A stretch of 64,000 bases of DNA from Manduca sexta. Taxonomy: Eukaryota; Arthropoda; Insecta; Lepidoptera; Sphingidae. Numbering within the stretch: the stretch's first letter is position 1; each line of letters opens with the position of its first letter. Both the position numbers and the translations under genes were made by a program. Under the pieces are notes generated by a model that was not told the DNA's origin, searched no databases, and saw only the letters and a list, made by a program, of their open reading frames with translations. The stretch lies in NCBI RefSeq assembly GCF_014839805.1, contig NC_051117.1, positions 2,728,001 to 2,792,000 on the forward strand, given 5' to 3'. Shown piece by piece: positions 1 to 12,800 of this stretch.

Positions 1-1123
1 TTTTTATATGTATTATTATTTTCTCCCGACATTTCTAAGACGGAATTATTCATAGTGAGAAGGCGGGCTGTAAAACTAGAAATATAAAAATACTGGATAA
101 AATCCGATTTTTTTCCGATGTCTCACATTCATTTAAACATAAGTGACCGCTAAGTACAACATTTTTAGTTAGTATTATTGTGCTATAGTAAAGAGGTTTA
201 GGACGGGCCTGCAAACTTGAAATATCTTTATATTCCACGCCAAATGTATGATATATACTTGTTTTTCTCTTGGTACTTAGGCCTCATACTTAAAGTTTAT
301 TTGTAGTGAAGTGTACTGTGGTTGCTTGCTTTGCCGTGATGGGTTGAAAGTATTTATTAATAAAACAATAATGTTAACTCTGATCATGACTAGTAAAATT
401 GCGTTTTTCATTTAATAATTCTACCATGATTTTCGATTATTTAATTTTAAGTTTGAGTTATCTGTATTCAATGATCATTTTTGCCTTATTTTATTTAAAG
501 TGTTAGCGGAAAAGCCGTTTTATTTTATAATTAACCAACATTTCAGTGATGGTAAAGATATTTCGTATAACAATAGAGTATTGGATCATAAATCTAAATA
601 TAAATGGGTACCAGAAATATTAAATATATTTTAAGTTTAGCAAAAATGTATAATATACGATCACGATTTTGTACATAAATGAGCTTATTATTTATATCAT
701 TCAACCGAAAACAATATATATATATATATATTTTTTGTCAAATATTTCCACTCGCAATACAAGAATAGAATCAAATCATGATATAATTTTATTTATAGCC
801 ACAATAACATATTTAAAAAGTCCTTAACACACATTTACATCGAAACAAGGATATTTTAATCCTACATTGTCAAAAAAACACATATCCTTTTTGAAACAAG
901 TGATTTACACACGTGTCTACATTGTAACAATAAAAAAAACTATTGATAATTTATAATTCGCAGATGCTGCTACTCCGCCACGCGTGATGGTACACAGAGA
1001 AAGTTTATTTTTATAATAATAGCAAAACCATATGTGCAAAAGAGCTCAACAAACACCACATGTCAATTATAACTACCTCTACATAGAGATTACTGAACTT
1101 TGAAGGTAAATGAACTTAGCAAT
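1..1123. other. AT-rich 5' flank of the zinc-finger gene, with repeat remnant
   Basis: No gene is visible here. Positions 1-115 carry pieces of the dispersed repeat also seen at 6250, 36231, 42265 and 51105: a 'ctcccgacatttc' motif near 24 and the reversed 'ggataaaatccga' motif near 97. A (TA)n run lies at about 713-731. An acceptor-like 'ttcgcag' at about 957-963 and the run up to 1123 could be 5' UTR of the downstream gene, but no TATA box or first exon is clear. Confidence 0.4.
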
Positions 1124-3656
1124 ATGGCTGACTATGATATTATACCTTGCTATGACGATGACGAACTGTTCCAAGACAGGAACGACAGTATTACAGACTT
1201 ACACGCTTATTATATGTCGCAATTTAATCTAGAACTAGAGAATAATAAAAGTAAAATGAAGGTAGACACGTTTAAGTATGGTGTTGAAGAAAGTTTCGAC
1301 TTTGAAGTTTTGGAAGCGTACAATAACGTAAACAATACGAATATAGGAACTGATTTCGAAATGCTAGATGAAGTTATTGATAGTAACATTAACGAACAAA
1401 ACATAAAAGAAGTTTTACTCGATCTAGATAGTATAGATTTCGACGATAATACGAACAAAGTTGACAATTATAAGGATCAAACGAAATCTTATGAGACTAA
1501 TCCAGATTACATCGACGACGAATCGTTGATTGATGGGCTTTGTAGAGAAGATTCCGAATCTTGCCGACTGACACCGGAGTTTAACGAAGACTGTGCGTCA
1601 AGTAATGAAAAGAATCTTTTACCGTCTATAGAGACTGCCTTTTCGAAACGTTACTGCAACTATAATATTGAGGAGAGCAATTTGCAAGACTTTAACATAA
1701 ATTCAACAGCTTTATCAAATACAAACAATGTTGTGAACAGCATTGAACATTACAGCTACCCTAACAACATATTGTATAATTTAGACAACGAAAAGAAGTA
1801 TATATTACCCGATACACCAACCAGTTGTACGGAATTCAGCTTTGATAGAAATGAAAGGAAGATATCCATTTCGGAGTCTATTGAGAGTGACGTGCAGAGT
1901 TCTGGTTATTATGATGACAACTCCGAAACATTTGATGAAGAGGACTTATTCGTCAATTTGGATGAGTTTGGCCTGACTTTGGAGAGGGACACTGATGTTG
2001 AACAACGGAATCAGAGCCAGAGGAAGGTTGATAAAGAAAAGGCGCAAGGTAAGAAAGGATTTTTTCATGTTCAGAAAAATAATTTAGTATATTGTTTTAA
2101 AATCGTTTATAATGTGCATATCGTGACTTTAAAATTATATTTTTTTGTGTAGGTATAGTAAATTACATATTTTTTTGTTTTCAGGTGAAAGAGCTTGTCT
2201 GTGGGAGCATTGCTACGAGAAATATCCAAATCAAAACACTTTAGTGGAACACATTGAGAGAGCTCACGTCAACACATACAAAGGTAAATATTTTAACAAT
2301 TTTCGCATAACTTTAAAATGTAAAATAGGTTTTTAGTATCAATAAATCAACGAATAACATATCTTGTTAAAAGATCATCTTTACCAATGAAAATGTACCA
2401 TTTAATTGTGAAACTAACATGCGATACTAACATAATTTTTATAACTTAAGTAAATAAACATACAAATACAAAATAAGATTATTCTACTCTTTAGGTGATG
2501 AGTTCAGCTGCCTGTGGAAAGACTGCGCACGCGCACGCCGTCCCTTCAATGCGCGGTACAAGCTCCTCATTCACATGCGCGTACATTCTGGACACAAGCC
2601 GAATAGATGTCATGTGAGTATTCAGATGAGTTAATTATTGTAAAACGAGATGCCATGTTTCCCGAATAATACATGCTCTGAAAACTAGGCAGTTGATATC
2701 GATTAAAGAATTGAGATGACTTTTAGTTACCAGGTGGACAAAATGTAAACATCTTCTTCTCTAAACGACAATTATCAAATCCAATTCGAAAATTATTAGA
2801 TAAATAAGTGTACAAATGCGTAACTTGATGGCTGATATCGGCAACTTTTGTCACATTCATTTATACAATTGATGTATACCAAATAATAAAAAAGTGATTT
2901 CAACATTTTTTTTACTCCCAGCACCCCGGTTGCGGCAAAGCGTTCTCGCGTCTGGAGAATCTGAAGATCCACGTGCGCTCCCACACGGGCGAGAGGCCGT
3001 ACGCATGTCCAGCGCCGCACTGCAGGAAGGCCTTCTCTAACTCCTCGGACAGAGCCAAGCATCAGAGGACGCATTTTAATGCGGTAAGATTTTTCATCAC
3101 GAAAAAACATACTCATTGTTTAATTTGAGACGCAATTCCATATTTTTATTAATCCTAAGTTTGCAAGGCGTCTTATGATAACTGCTTATTCTAAACATTT
3201 CACAAACTATTCCGGGTTTTAAAATGCAAAATGCTGCATAACACCGCTTTATGCTCATCGCGTCTCTCTGAGGTATTATAAGTTTCAGCGATGTGTTCAA
3301 CAACTCTGTCCTTCTTTGCAGGACTTAATGATCTACTCCTTTTAAAGCTCTTCCTTGCTTTACCAGACTTCCCAAATATCTTATCTTACCAATTTCAATA
3401 ACCAATCTTTTTTTTTCAGAGGCCCTACGCTTGCGGTGCTGCAGGCTGCGGCAAGCGATACACAGATCCATCCTCACTTCGGAAGCACGTGAAGTCACAT
3501 CCACACATCACTAATGTCCCGAGGACTTGTCTGCCACCCTCCAGACCTATGAGAAGACCAGATCAGGAGCAGCTGGTACCCAGTTCTCCTGCCAAGCTCA
3601 CCACCTTGAGATGTATTAGAGATAAACTCACAGTGCCTAGGTTACAACGACTATAA
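1124..3656 (+). CDS. GLIS/GLI-family five-finger C2H2 transcription factor (5 exons)
   Basis: Five exons join in frame: 1124-2048, 2185-2283, 2495-2613, 2922-3083 and 3420-3656, all with GT-AG borders, giving 513 residues. The start is the ATG at 1124 (context aatATGg); the frame is open to 1100 but has no earlier ATG. Residues 1-308 are acidic and low-complexity (many D, E, N and S), plausibly an activation region. Five C2H2 fingers follow at about 313-460. Finger 1 has the wide C-x4-C spacing typical of GLI. Blocks such as [41 protein letters not shown] and [12 protein letters not shown] are hallmarks of GLI/GLIS; the '[13 protein letters not shown]' form favours GLIS (insect lame duck or sugarbabe class) over cubitus interruptus. 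The C-terminal tail is short (about 50 residues). It should act as a nuclear DNA-binding regulator. I cannot decide between lame duck and sugarbabe orthology. Confidence 0.88.
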
Positions 3657-5788
3657 GGTCTAAATTGATTACTTTAGTGACAGCCAGGCTCTCGGACGAT
3701 AACTCATCATTTCTTAATGAGAATGGACTATACAGTTCAGATTCCATATTCAAAGAGGTATAGTTTGGCCAAAGATTAACCAAAAATACTATCAAGTTAT
3801 ATTGTAAACAATATTGTTATCGCTAGAATGGTTGATTTTTTTTATAGTATAACGTAGTTTGGACAAGGCCCAGTTATCAGGGTAAAGGTAAATTAGTTTT
3901 ATCAAATAATAAGCTCAAAGATTAGTGTTAATATACGAGGAAGGTTGATTACTGAGTTGTGTTAATAAGTTGAGAAGAAGAGTATTTGGCAATAGATTTA
4001 CTAAGCTAATTGATCGCAATACTCCGTACTACTACGAATAAAAAACATCAATGTAGTGATCAAACTAACCGCCTAAACGATACCAATCTCTTTTTTTGAT
4101 CCATAGGCAATATCCAACAATCAAAACTAAGTTTTTTAACATCCTTACAAAAGACATTTTGATTGGTTGATTCTCGGTGAAAGTTCCACAATTCAGATTG
4201 AATTTCTTTAATTAAAACGGGCGTTAGTAAACTAAAATCATTTGTTTAAAAATCTTTATGGATAAGAATTTCATTGCTCAATATGAAAGCTCAAGCCTTA
4301 CAAGTTCTATATTTATTTACAATATCATAAGGAGACATTGTTTTTAAACGATGCTAGTAAAATCTTTGAAGTAGTAAAGATAATAAATTTTAAAAACGTT
4401 TAAAAATAGTACATTTAATAAAAGTATTTACTGTACAAAATTAGGGTAAGCAAATCAAAGCTCAATTTTAAGACTGAGAATTGAAAATTGGCTCATCGTA
4501 ACTTAAGTAGCTCTAAGTATTATACTGTTTAGTGTTTTGAACACAAATAATTTAGAGTTTTAGGAATAAACGTTATTGAGTTCAATCAGCATTTAGTGCC
4601 TTATTCATTTTCAGTTATTTTTCTTGATTTTTATATGATAGTATTGTGTATAACTATTTCCGCAATAGCGTGTGAATTTTTCATATTTCATGTTTTATTT
4701 TTACCCTAAAATGCTGGAGTTTCGGTACCCACAATAATTAAACTATCATCAAAATTTATTCAGTCGTTTTACGTGATGAGGAAATAAATTAAAACTCCAC
4801 TATAGTTGCGACCACATAAATTGTTAAGACATCTTCAAGTTTCAGTTTATAATTATTGTATTATGATCACTGCTCTACCAAAGCAGATGCATGGTTTGGG
4901 CAAATCTACTCAATTGCTGAGTTACCTTTTAATCTCGCAACCTCACCCACCTAGCCACATTTTGCTTCCTCTGGAATACAAGGACCACTATTCGATGTAA
5001 ATACTAGCTAATGCTGATTGGTATTTGTGTTTAACACATTTCTAAGATGAAATTAGGTTTGGGGACCAATTAATTATGATTTTTATACTCCTACAAAGGG
5101 TTAAAAAGATCTGTTAAATGTATTTACTTCCAAGTGCACCTATTTTTGCTCAATTATTTTATTGTAAATGTTTTTTTTTATTATTTTTACACACCACAAC
5201 AATGCTGGGTGGTTTTATACATAGTTCGTAGTTATATGGGAGACTCATTTGTTAATTTCTATTACTTCTTTCTGTTTTAAAGAGTAATAAGTAAACTTAT
5301 TGAATGATTCTATAAATTATAGACAAAAAATGTTATACCTATATTATAAAGCGACAAAATTATAACACCTTTTGAATCGTTTAATCAATTTTTATTTGCT
5401 GTTTTTAGCAATTCAAAATAGATATTAACAAATGGTTTGCGTTTTATTATAATTAGTTTATTTAGATACTGTACAAATGCTGCTTTCCAAAGAATCTCGC
5501 TTTAGATATATTTCTAAGTTTTCCATTGAGATCTCTTGTTTGCTCATTATTATGATGTTTTCAACATCGATGACAGTTGCTGTCGTTATATGCTCATAAA
5601 TAAAATTAAGTTCAACGTGAAGTTTTGTTTTCTTTACCGTCTGATGAATATTTTCTTCAATCTTCTCTGTTATAAGTCTCTCAATCCTAACACGAGTTTT
5701 CCAGTTGGAAATGGAATCACATTTTTCTGGTGTTGAATAAAGGTATCTCTATACGTGATATTTCGGGCAAAGTGATATTTGGTTTTTC
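3657..5788. other. 3' UTR and intergenic AT-rich DNA
   Basis: After the zinc-finger stop codon the sequence is AT-rich, with only short chance frames. I see no domain, RNA gene or clear repeat copy apart from the polyadenylation candidates. Confidence 0.4.
4037..4570 (+). terminator. Candidate polyadenylation signals for the zinc-finger gene
   Basis: AATAAA occurs at 4037-4042, 4417-4422 and 4565-4570, 380-910 bases after the stop codon. Any of them could end the transcript. The sequence alone does not show which is used. Confidence 0.3.
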
Positions 5789-5865
5789 TACTCAGTATCA
5801 GCCTGGAGTTTGAAATTTGTTCCCGATATATCTATTCGAATAGGGCGCCGGCTTATTCATGCTGT
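5789..5865 (+). repeat. Fragment of tRNA-derived SINE family B (body)
   Basis: The stretch 'cagtatcagcctggagt' followed by 'cccgatat' matches the body of the fuller copy at 39591-39800. Only the middle is present; the tRNA-like head and the 3' end are missing. Confidence 0.45.
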
Positions 5866-5874
5866 AGAATTGTC

Positions 5875-6105
5875 TTTTTAAATAAGGGCATGGCAAAGTG
5901 AATTGGACCTGTTGGTAAGTCGAGTGAGGTCTAATAGAACTTCGACTGACGAGAGATGATTACCCATCGGCAGTCGACAACCGGATGTACACAGGCTGAT
6001 CTCGGAATGCGACACACTTACGTGGGCCACTATGGTGGGTTTTGAACACGTTGTTTACGATAGTCGCTATCCGTGCGGATATAGAATATATCCTACCACC
6101 AACAT
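5875..6105 (+). repeat. Dispersed repeat family C, copy 1
   Basis: About 230 bases are shared with 31671-31920 and 42902-43141. Shared blocks include 'gtcgactgacgagagatgattacc'-like sequence, 'gacacacttacgtgggccac' and a final 'taccacca'. No long open frame is conserved, so this looks like a non-coding or non-autonomous repeat. I cannot name its class. Confidence 0.6.
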
Positions 6106-6249
6106 CTTCAGCGTGGAAGTCCAGTCATTAAATTATTGTAAAGTGATCACATTACTATCAACAGTCAAGAAGAATACTACACAATTATTCTACTTAGTAA
6201 CAGACATTCATTCCTGTTTAGGCGAATGTTAGACAATGAAATAATAGTA

Positions 6250-6420
6250 TTTTTCGGATTTTATCGCGGTTGTTTATATTATTTTCTCCCGACGTTTCGA
6301 AGACTTTGCAGCCTTGATGGTCACGGGGCGGACTAAGGTATTGGTCATTCGAAACGTCAGCTACATTATCTACATTTTACAATTATATTTTAAATTTTAG
6401 CTGTTGACGGTCCGATCTAC
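6250..6420 (+). repeat. Dispersed repeat family D, copy 1
   Basis: Begins 'tttttcggattttatcgcgg' and carries 'ctcccgacgtttcgaagac', then 'ggtcacggggcggact'. The same order recurs at 36231 and 42265, and inverted at 51105-51235. I recognise the type as widespread in moth genomes but cannot assign it to a transposon class. Confidence 0.6.
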
Positions 6421-6480
6421 GCATAATGAGCTCACAGTGTCTTTTATTTCAAAAAAAATTATTAGTTGGTCTATCACTAT

Positions 6481-6642
6481 CAGTAGGACGACCTCAGACC
6501 CGCTGGTCCGATGACATTCGCAGGATCGCCGGTGGACGCTGGATGAGGAGAGCAGAGGACCGAGCAACGTGACGCGCTTTAGGGGAGGGCTTTGTTCAGC
6601 AGTGGACAGTTGTAGGCTGATGAGATGAGATGAGATGAGACT
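6481..6642 (+). mobile_element. 3' end of a non-LTR retrotransposon (LINE), with TGAGA tail
   Basis: Translation gives the end of a reverse-transcriptase ORF: a G-R-P-x-x-R-W-x-D-D-I start, then A-G-G-R-W, D-R-A and a terminal Q-Q-W. This is the usual C-terminus of an RTE/CR1-like moth LINE. It is interrupted by a stop after D-R-A-T. It ends in about four TGAGA units at 6619-6640, as expected for a LINE with a simple-repeat tail. This is a 5'-truncated dead copy. A related end lies at 53191-53325. Confidence 0.65.
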
Positions 6643-6754
6643 ATCACTAGATTACAAAACGTCCCTTCCAGTTTCTCAACATCGTGTTTGTTTGTCACTC
6701 CAATCCACAAAATCAGCAATAAGTAACATTGTACTTATCGATTAGCTAATCTGG

Positions 6755-6771
6755 GGTCAGACTGACACGTG
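6755..6771 (+). promoter_or_regulatory. GGTCA inverted repeat and CACGTG E-box upstream of vitellogenin
   Basis: GGTCA (6755-6759), three bases, then TGACA (6763-6767) form an imperfect nuclear-receptor-type inverted repeat. It overlaps a CACGTG E-box at 6766-6771, 10-26 bases upstream of the TATA box. Nuclear receptors and bHLH-PAS factors carry the ecdysone and juvenile-hormone signals that control insect vitellogenins. Use of these sites is inference. Confidence 0.35.
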
Positions 6772-6780
6772 TGCCATGAG

Positions 6781-6788
6781 TATAAAAG
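6781..6788 (+). promoter_or_regulatory. TATA box of the vitellogenin gene
   Basis: TATAAAAG lies 78 bases before the ATG at 6866. Transcription would be expected to start about 30 bases downstream (around 6811-6820, near 'gtcatct'), giving a 5' UTR of about 50 bases. A strong TATA box suits a gene expressed at very high level in one tissue. Confidence 0.75.
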
Positions 6789-6865
6789 CTGATGATACGC
6801 TGCAACTCCAGAAGTCATCTTCTCGACTGACGATCTTACGTGACTGACGGCTAACGGAAACTGTC

Positions 6866-9800
6866 ATGAAGTTATTGGTTTTGGCGGCGGTTTTGGGTGA
6901 GTTTTCGGAATATTGTTTTATGTATTATTAGTTAATGATTTAACAAAAGCGCGTGTTAAATTCTCTAAAATATTTTTAAATGGTTTATGTCTAAAAATGT
7001 TTTTTTTTTTTGCCAAATCAAGTTAATAATTTACAAAAAATACTGTCCTGTTAAATGTCTTACGATGTTATAAATATCTTAAAAATATTTTTTTTTCACT
7101 TAAATTTTCCATTTCTAGGAACCCACTTATATTTAGTACGTAAACATAAAAAAAAAATTTGGACGCCGAGATCGAATTCAAGTCCGTACTATTATTTTTG
7201 TACGTAGAGTCCAAAAAAAGAAAATACAATATTATATAACAAAATACTTATATCGCGGTTTTTCGCAGCCGTGATCAAGGGGCAAATAAAACTATTTTGA
7301 TCCGCTAAATAGTTATATCGCCATCTGTTTAAAAATCATAAAAATCTTCATTATTTGGAGTTGAAGCAAATTACAGAGATAAAATGTATAAGATCGTCCA
7401 GGATATGGTTTATCATGTGCCAAATGTTATCCAAATCCGTTCAGCTGTTACTGCATTTACTTCTAACAAGCATTTACACATACAAACATATTCACAAACT
7501 TTCGATTAGTATTAGTAAGAAGTAAAATAAGATAAGATGTAAGATTGAATACAATAAAGACTTATAATCAGGATATTTAACTACTAACCTAACCAAAATT
7601 ATTCAGTATCTGATGAATACAAAGCCCCAACAATCTTAGTCAACTTTGAAATTAGGATTTACAATAAACTTAATAATTTGATGTCTAGCCGCCGTGGCGA
7701 CGGAGCGGCTCAGCGGCAACCAGCCGGAGTCGCAACCTCAATCGCCCTGGCAAGTCGGAAAACTTTACCGCTATGACGTCACCTCACACACCTTCGCCCA
7801 CCAAAAAGGCAGCCCCAAGAGCGGTCATGCCTTCAAGGCCCGTCTCGTCGTCCGAGCCCGCGCTGCCGACCAGCTGCAGGTCAAGGTGGAAGACCCTCAG
7901 CACGCCCAGTTCCATCAGCAATCTGATGACCAGGAACTGCCTCAGGATCTAAAATACCAACCGGTCGCCAACCTTGACAAGCCTTTCGAAATTGCCTTGG
8001 AAGGTGGTCGCGTCACAGCCCTGCACCTGCACCCGTCTCTACCGCTGCACTTGGAGAATCTGCTCAAGGGTCTCATCAGCACTCTGCAGATGGATCTGTC
8101 GCCCCACCGCAGTATCCACAGTGCCCAAGACAACTATGACAAGGAACAACAGCAAGGTCTTTACAGGAAAATGGAAACTGACGTCACAGGCGATTGCGAG
8201 ACTTTATACACGGTTTCGCCTGTTGCTGCTGAATGGCGCCGGGAATTGCCGAAGTTCGCGTCCGAGGAAGATCCTATTGAGATCACCAAGAGCAAGAACT
8301 ACGGCCATTGCCACCACCGCGTTGCTTACCACTTCGGCGTGCCCGACGGTGCTGAGTGGACTGGTACCGCTCACCGACCTGAGGAGGAACAGTTCATCCG
8401 CAGGGCCACTGTCTCGCGCATCCTTGCCGGTAAACAACAGCGTCCCATCTACAAGGCAGAGACCACCAGCACTGTGAATGTCCACCCTCATCTTTACGGT
8501 AAGCAAAAGGCTGAAGTTCACAGTCATGTGCACTTACAACTTGCATCCGTCGAACAAGACCACGAACCAGAATGGCCGCAGCCCGAAGGAAACCATGTGG
8601 CTAAGAATCTGCTGTACTCCATGTCACCTAAACAAATCGCTAGCCATGACAGCTCTTCCTCCTCTTCGTCCTCGGAATCTCACGAACACATCCGCGCTGA
8701 AGTTCAAGGTAAGCAGAGGAAGCCCCGTTCTGCTAAGCCACAAAAAGTTATCGCTATTAGCAAAGTGATTGTAAAGCGCAACGATGATGACACCAGTGCT
8801 TCCTCCAGCTCCAGCTCTGACTCCTCTTCTGCCTATGTTAACGATGAGGTGCCCAACATCAACGAGCCAGCGTACGCCGCCTTATACATGAGCCCCCAAC
8901 AGCACAACGATAAGAAACAGAACCCAATGAATGCTCAAAAGTTGCTGCAAGACATTGCTCAGCAGTTGCAGAATCCCAACAACATGCCCAAGGCTGATTT
9001 CCTCTCGAAGTTTAACATTCTTGTCCGTGTCATCGCCTCAATGAGCACTGCCCAGTTAGCTCAGACCAGCCGTAGTATCGAGGCAGCCAAAGCCTCGAAC
9101 AACAATATCAAATCCGACATGTGGATGATCTACCGTGATGCCGTTGCCCAAGCCGGTACGCAGCCCGCCTTCCAACAAATCAAGACCTGGATTGAGAGCA
9201 AGAAGATTCAGGGTGAGGAGGCTGCCCAAGTGGTTGCCAGTTTACCCACGACACTCCGCTATCCTACCAGGGAAGTTATGACCCAATTCTTCAAGCTGGC
9301 GAGAGACCCTGAAGTCAAAGACCAATCCTTCCTTAACACCACTGCCCTGATCGCTTCGACCAGATTCATCAACATGGGACAAGTGAACAACGAGTCTGCG
9401 CACAGCTTCTACCCCACCCACATGTACGGCCGTCTTGCTCGCAAACATGACAGCTTTGTCCTGGAACAAATCCTGCCCCCTCTTGCCGCGGATCTGCAGC
9501 AGGCCATCGAACGCCAAGAAAGCCACAAAGCTCAGGTGTACATCAAGGCTATCGGTAACTTGGGCCATCCTGAAATCCTTAAAACTTTCGCTCCTTACCT
9601 GGAAGGCCAAATTAAGGTGTCGAACTATCTCCGCGTTCAAATGGTCCAAAACTTACAAGTCTTGGCCCACCAGAAAAACAAGCAAGCTCGTGCTGTCCTC
9701 TATAGTATCCTGAGGAACACCGCTGAGAACTACGAGGTTAGGGTGGCTGCTATCCAGAACATCTTTATGGCTCACCCCACTGGCGCTATGATGCAAGCTA

Positions 9801-12800
9801 TGGCTGAGATGACCTACGAAGACCCGAGCGTGCACGTGCGTGCCGCGCTTAAATCTGGCATCGAATCTGCTGCTCAATTGAAGAACCCGCGTTACTGGAA
9901 TCTGTAAGTATAAATTATTTTTCTGTAAAAGTATTCTTTGTTCATATTATATTAAGAGATTTCACTTCTCATCAATAGGCATTCTCTTAAAAACTATTTA
10001 TATCATACTGCACCAATAATAAAGAACTACTAGTGAATGGTTAGGATTGAAATCACTTGTTTTACTACATAAAAGAAACAACAACAAAAAATTATAAAAA
10101 GACACACAGTTAACAATACTGTGCAATGGGATTAGTCATAAGTTGAAATATGTGTGGTAATAGGGTAATAATCACCTCGTATACGTTGTTGAACAACATA
10201 AAAAATCTTTACAAATGTGCGGCTAGATGTAATATAAAAAAGAAAAATTATTTTGGAAACAGAATAAGAGAATAGTTATAGATTTTACGAATAATAACAC
10301 ACATAATATCTACACGACAATGGCACAAAACAATATTTTCAAAAACAACAACTCGTATAAAGTCCCCACTGGGTAACTAGTTTTGGTTACAGCTTTTTGG
10401 AGATTAAAAATTCTTACCTTAAAGGTGTCCATCAGTGAATATTGATTTATACAAGAATACATCATGAATCTTTACATTATTTCGTCAAAGCCGTATATCT
10501 ATATTGCTAACATTTCATTTATAGCGCCAGAGCGGCCGAAAGCGCGAAATGGATGTTGACGAAAGAGAAATTCGGTTACCAACACTCCATGAAGAAATTC
10601 TTCGACGGTTTCGACCAGGAAAGTGAGCAGGGCATCTTTGCTGTACTGTCGCATACTGGTAGCGAGGACAGTCTGGCTCCCAAGCATCTGAGGTATTCCG
10701 TACGTAGCAAGCAATCTGGATGGGACAAGGAAAGCACTGTAAGTCAAGTTCAGAATATATACTTCTATTCTCATATATCTTTAGAACCACCCACACTTTT
10801 TTGTCCATATTTAACTTAAAATACTCGTCACCCACATCATTTTTGGCTTAATTGTTATACAACATAGATTTCTAATTTATAGATCCAAGCTTCGTTCTCA
10901 AGTGTCAAACACTTCCTGGACAAACTGAAGGACAGTGTCTACGCGACGCCAGCCAAGTCCGAGGGCCACAAGTACTCCGCGGAGAAGATCGCCAAGATGC
11001 TGAACATCAAGCGCGAACACAACGAGCCCCTGGAGGCGGCTCTGTACATCGACCTCATTAACCAACAGAGATACTTCACCTTCGATGAGAATGACCAGAA
11101 CCAACTTGTGAATGACATCCGCGACTACTTAAACCAAGTTGAAAAGGGCGTCGACAAGCACTACACTAAGGTCCTCAACCAGGCCCAAGTGTCCGTGATG
11201 TTCCCAGTCGCCTCTGGCATGCCTTTCATCTACAAATACAAGGTACCCACCGTTGTACACATTGAAAGCAAGGCCAAGGGAGAAATTAAGACTGATCCCA
11301 AGAACTCCCAGAAGTTGCACGTAAAGATGGACAAGGAGATTCAGTTTACTTACGCTCGTAATATTGACGGAAATGTTGGTTACATGGATACTCTTGTCAA
11401 CCAGTACGCTAGTGTCGGTGTCGTTAACAAGCTTCAGGTCCACATTCCAGTGAAAATGAACATTGAAGCTAACGAGAAACAGCTTATGGTCAAGGTTCAA
11501 CCCCTCCGTCCTGAGCAGGACAACACCATTCTCCATTACAGCGTGTGGCCTTACTCCGCGAATCAAAAGAAGGATACCTTGGTACCAATCTCTCTAGATC
11601 CTACCAGCAAAGTTGTCGAGCGTCCTAAGAGAGTCATGTCCATTGACTCTAAATTTGGCCAATCAATTGGTAACATATTCCACTTGCAAGGATACTCACA
11701 ATCCCAAGATTTCAAGAACATTGCTGGAATTTTCAAATCCCAGGACGCGCTGTCAAGCATTGCGTCTATCTTCTCACAAAATGATGTCGCTTTGACGCAC
11801 TTCAACCTGAGATACCTCGGTAAACAATCGCCGAACAAAGCTGTGACTCTCACCGCCGTTTATGGTCAGTATGGTTTTTATAATTATTATATAATAAGTA
11901 GAATGTTGTTTCTCTATAATTTACCATATCTATTTTATTTTCAGATGAATACCACAACCAGAAGAACGCTGGTGAAATGGGCCCCGTCACCGAAGAGAAG
12001 GACTTAAGCCCCAATAGCGAAGCCCGCCGTCAATCTATGGCAAAACGTTCGTCCGCTGGTATCAACACAGCTAAAGCTAGAGTCGTGGACCTTAGCGCTT
12101 CATTCGAAGGCCCCCAGAAAGCCGAATATGTGTTGACTGCTGCGTTGAGTGACAGCCCGGTCGATCCGAAGATCCAAGCCGTATTTGCCGTTATCAGAAA
12201 CTCGGCGCACTCTGGCCAGAGCCAAGTGAACGGTGTAGCACACATGAAGAAACCAGAAATAGAGCCGTTTAACTCCTTGCAGATCCTTGACAAAGACTTC
12301 CAGGTCACTTTCCAAGCTGATGTGAAATACGGCCCGAACGGTAATATCCACTTACAAGGACAGGCTCAACGCACCAAGAAATACGCTGAAGATCTTAAAA
12401 AGCATCCTCAGGCTAAGAAATGCGCAGAAGAAATCGCGAACAACAACAAGTACCAACACAGTTGCCACAAACTGACATTGGCGGCGCACGCTCCTGACCA
12501 CTTCCAGATGTCCATCAACTACAAGGACGTAGCACCAGCATACACTAACTGGACGTACCATGCGGCTAATCTCGCCCAGCACTACGGCTTCTGGTATACG
12601 GAGACGAACCCTCTTAAACGCAACCCTGAGGGAAAAATTGACATTGAAGTGAACAACGACTACATCGATCACACCCTGAGTGCTTCGATGACGACTAAGT
12701 ACGGACACGTTCGCGTTAGTGATGTCCCGATTCCCAAAGGATCTGCGAGGATTTTGGCCATCTACCATCCCTTCAAGCCTCAGGAGCGCGCTGCTAACGC

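Noticed and set aside
1210..1467. 85-codon minus frame opposite the zinc-finger gene's first exon
   Set aside because: It is serine/leucine-rich only because it mirrors the acidic coding strand.
7942..9877. Several 60-170 codon frames on the opposite strand and in other frames inside vitellogenin exon 2
   Set aside because: They are shadows of the long, GC-richer vitellogenin exon; none has domains or its own start context.
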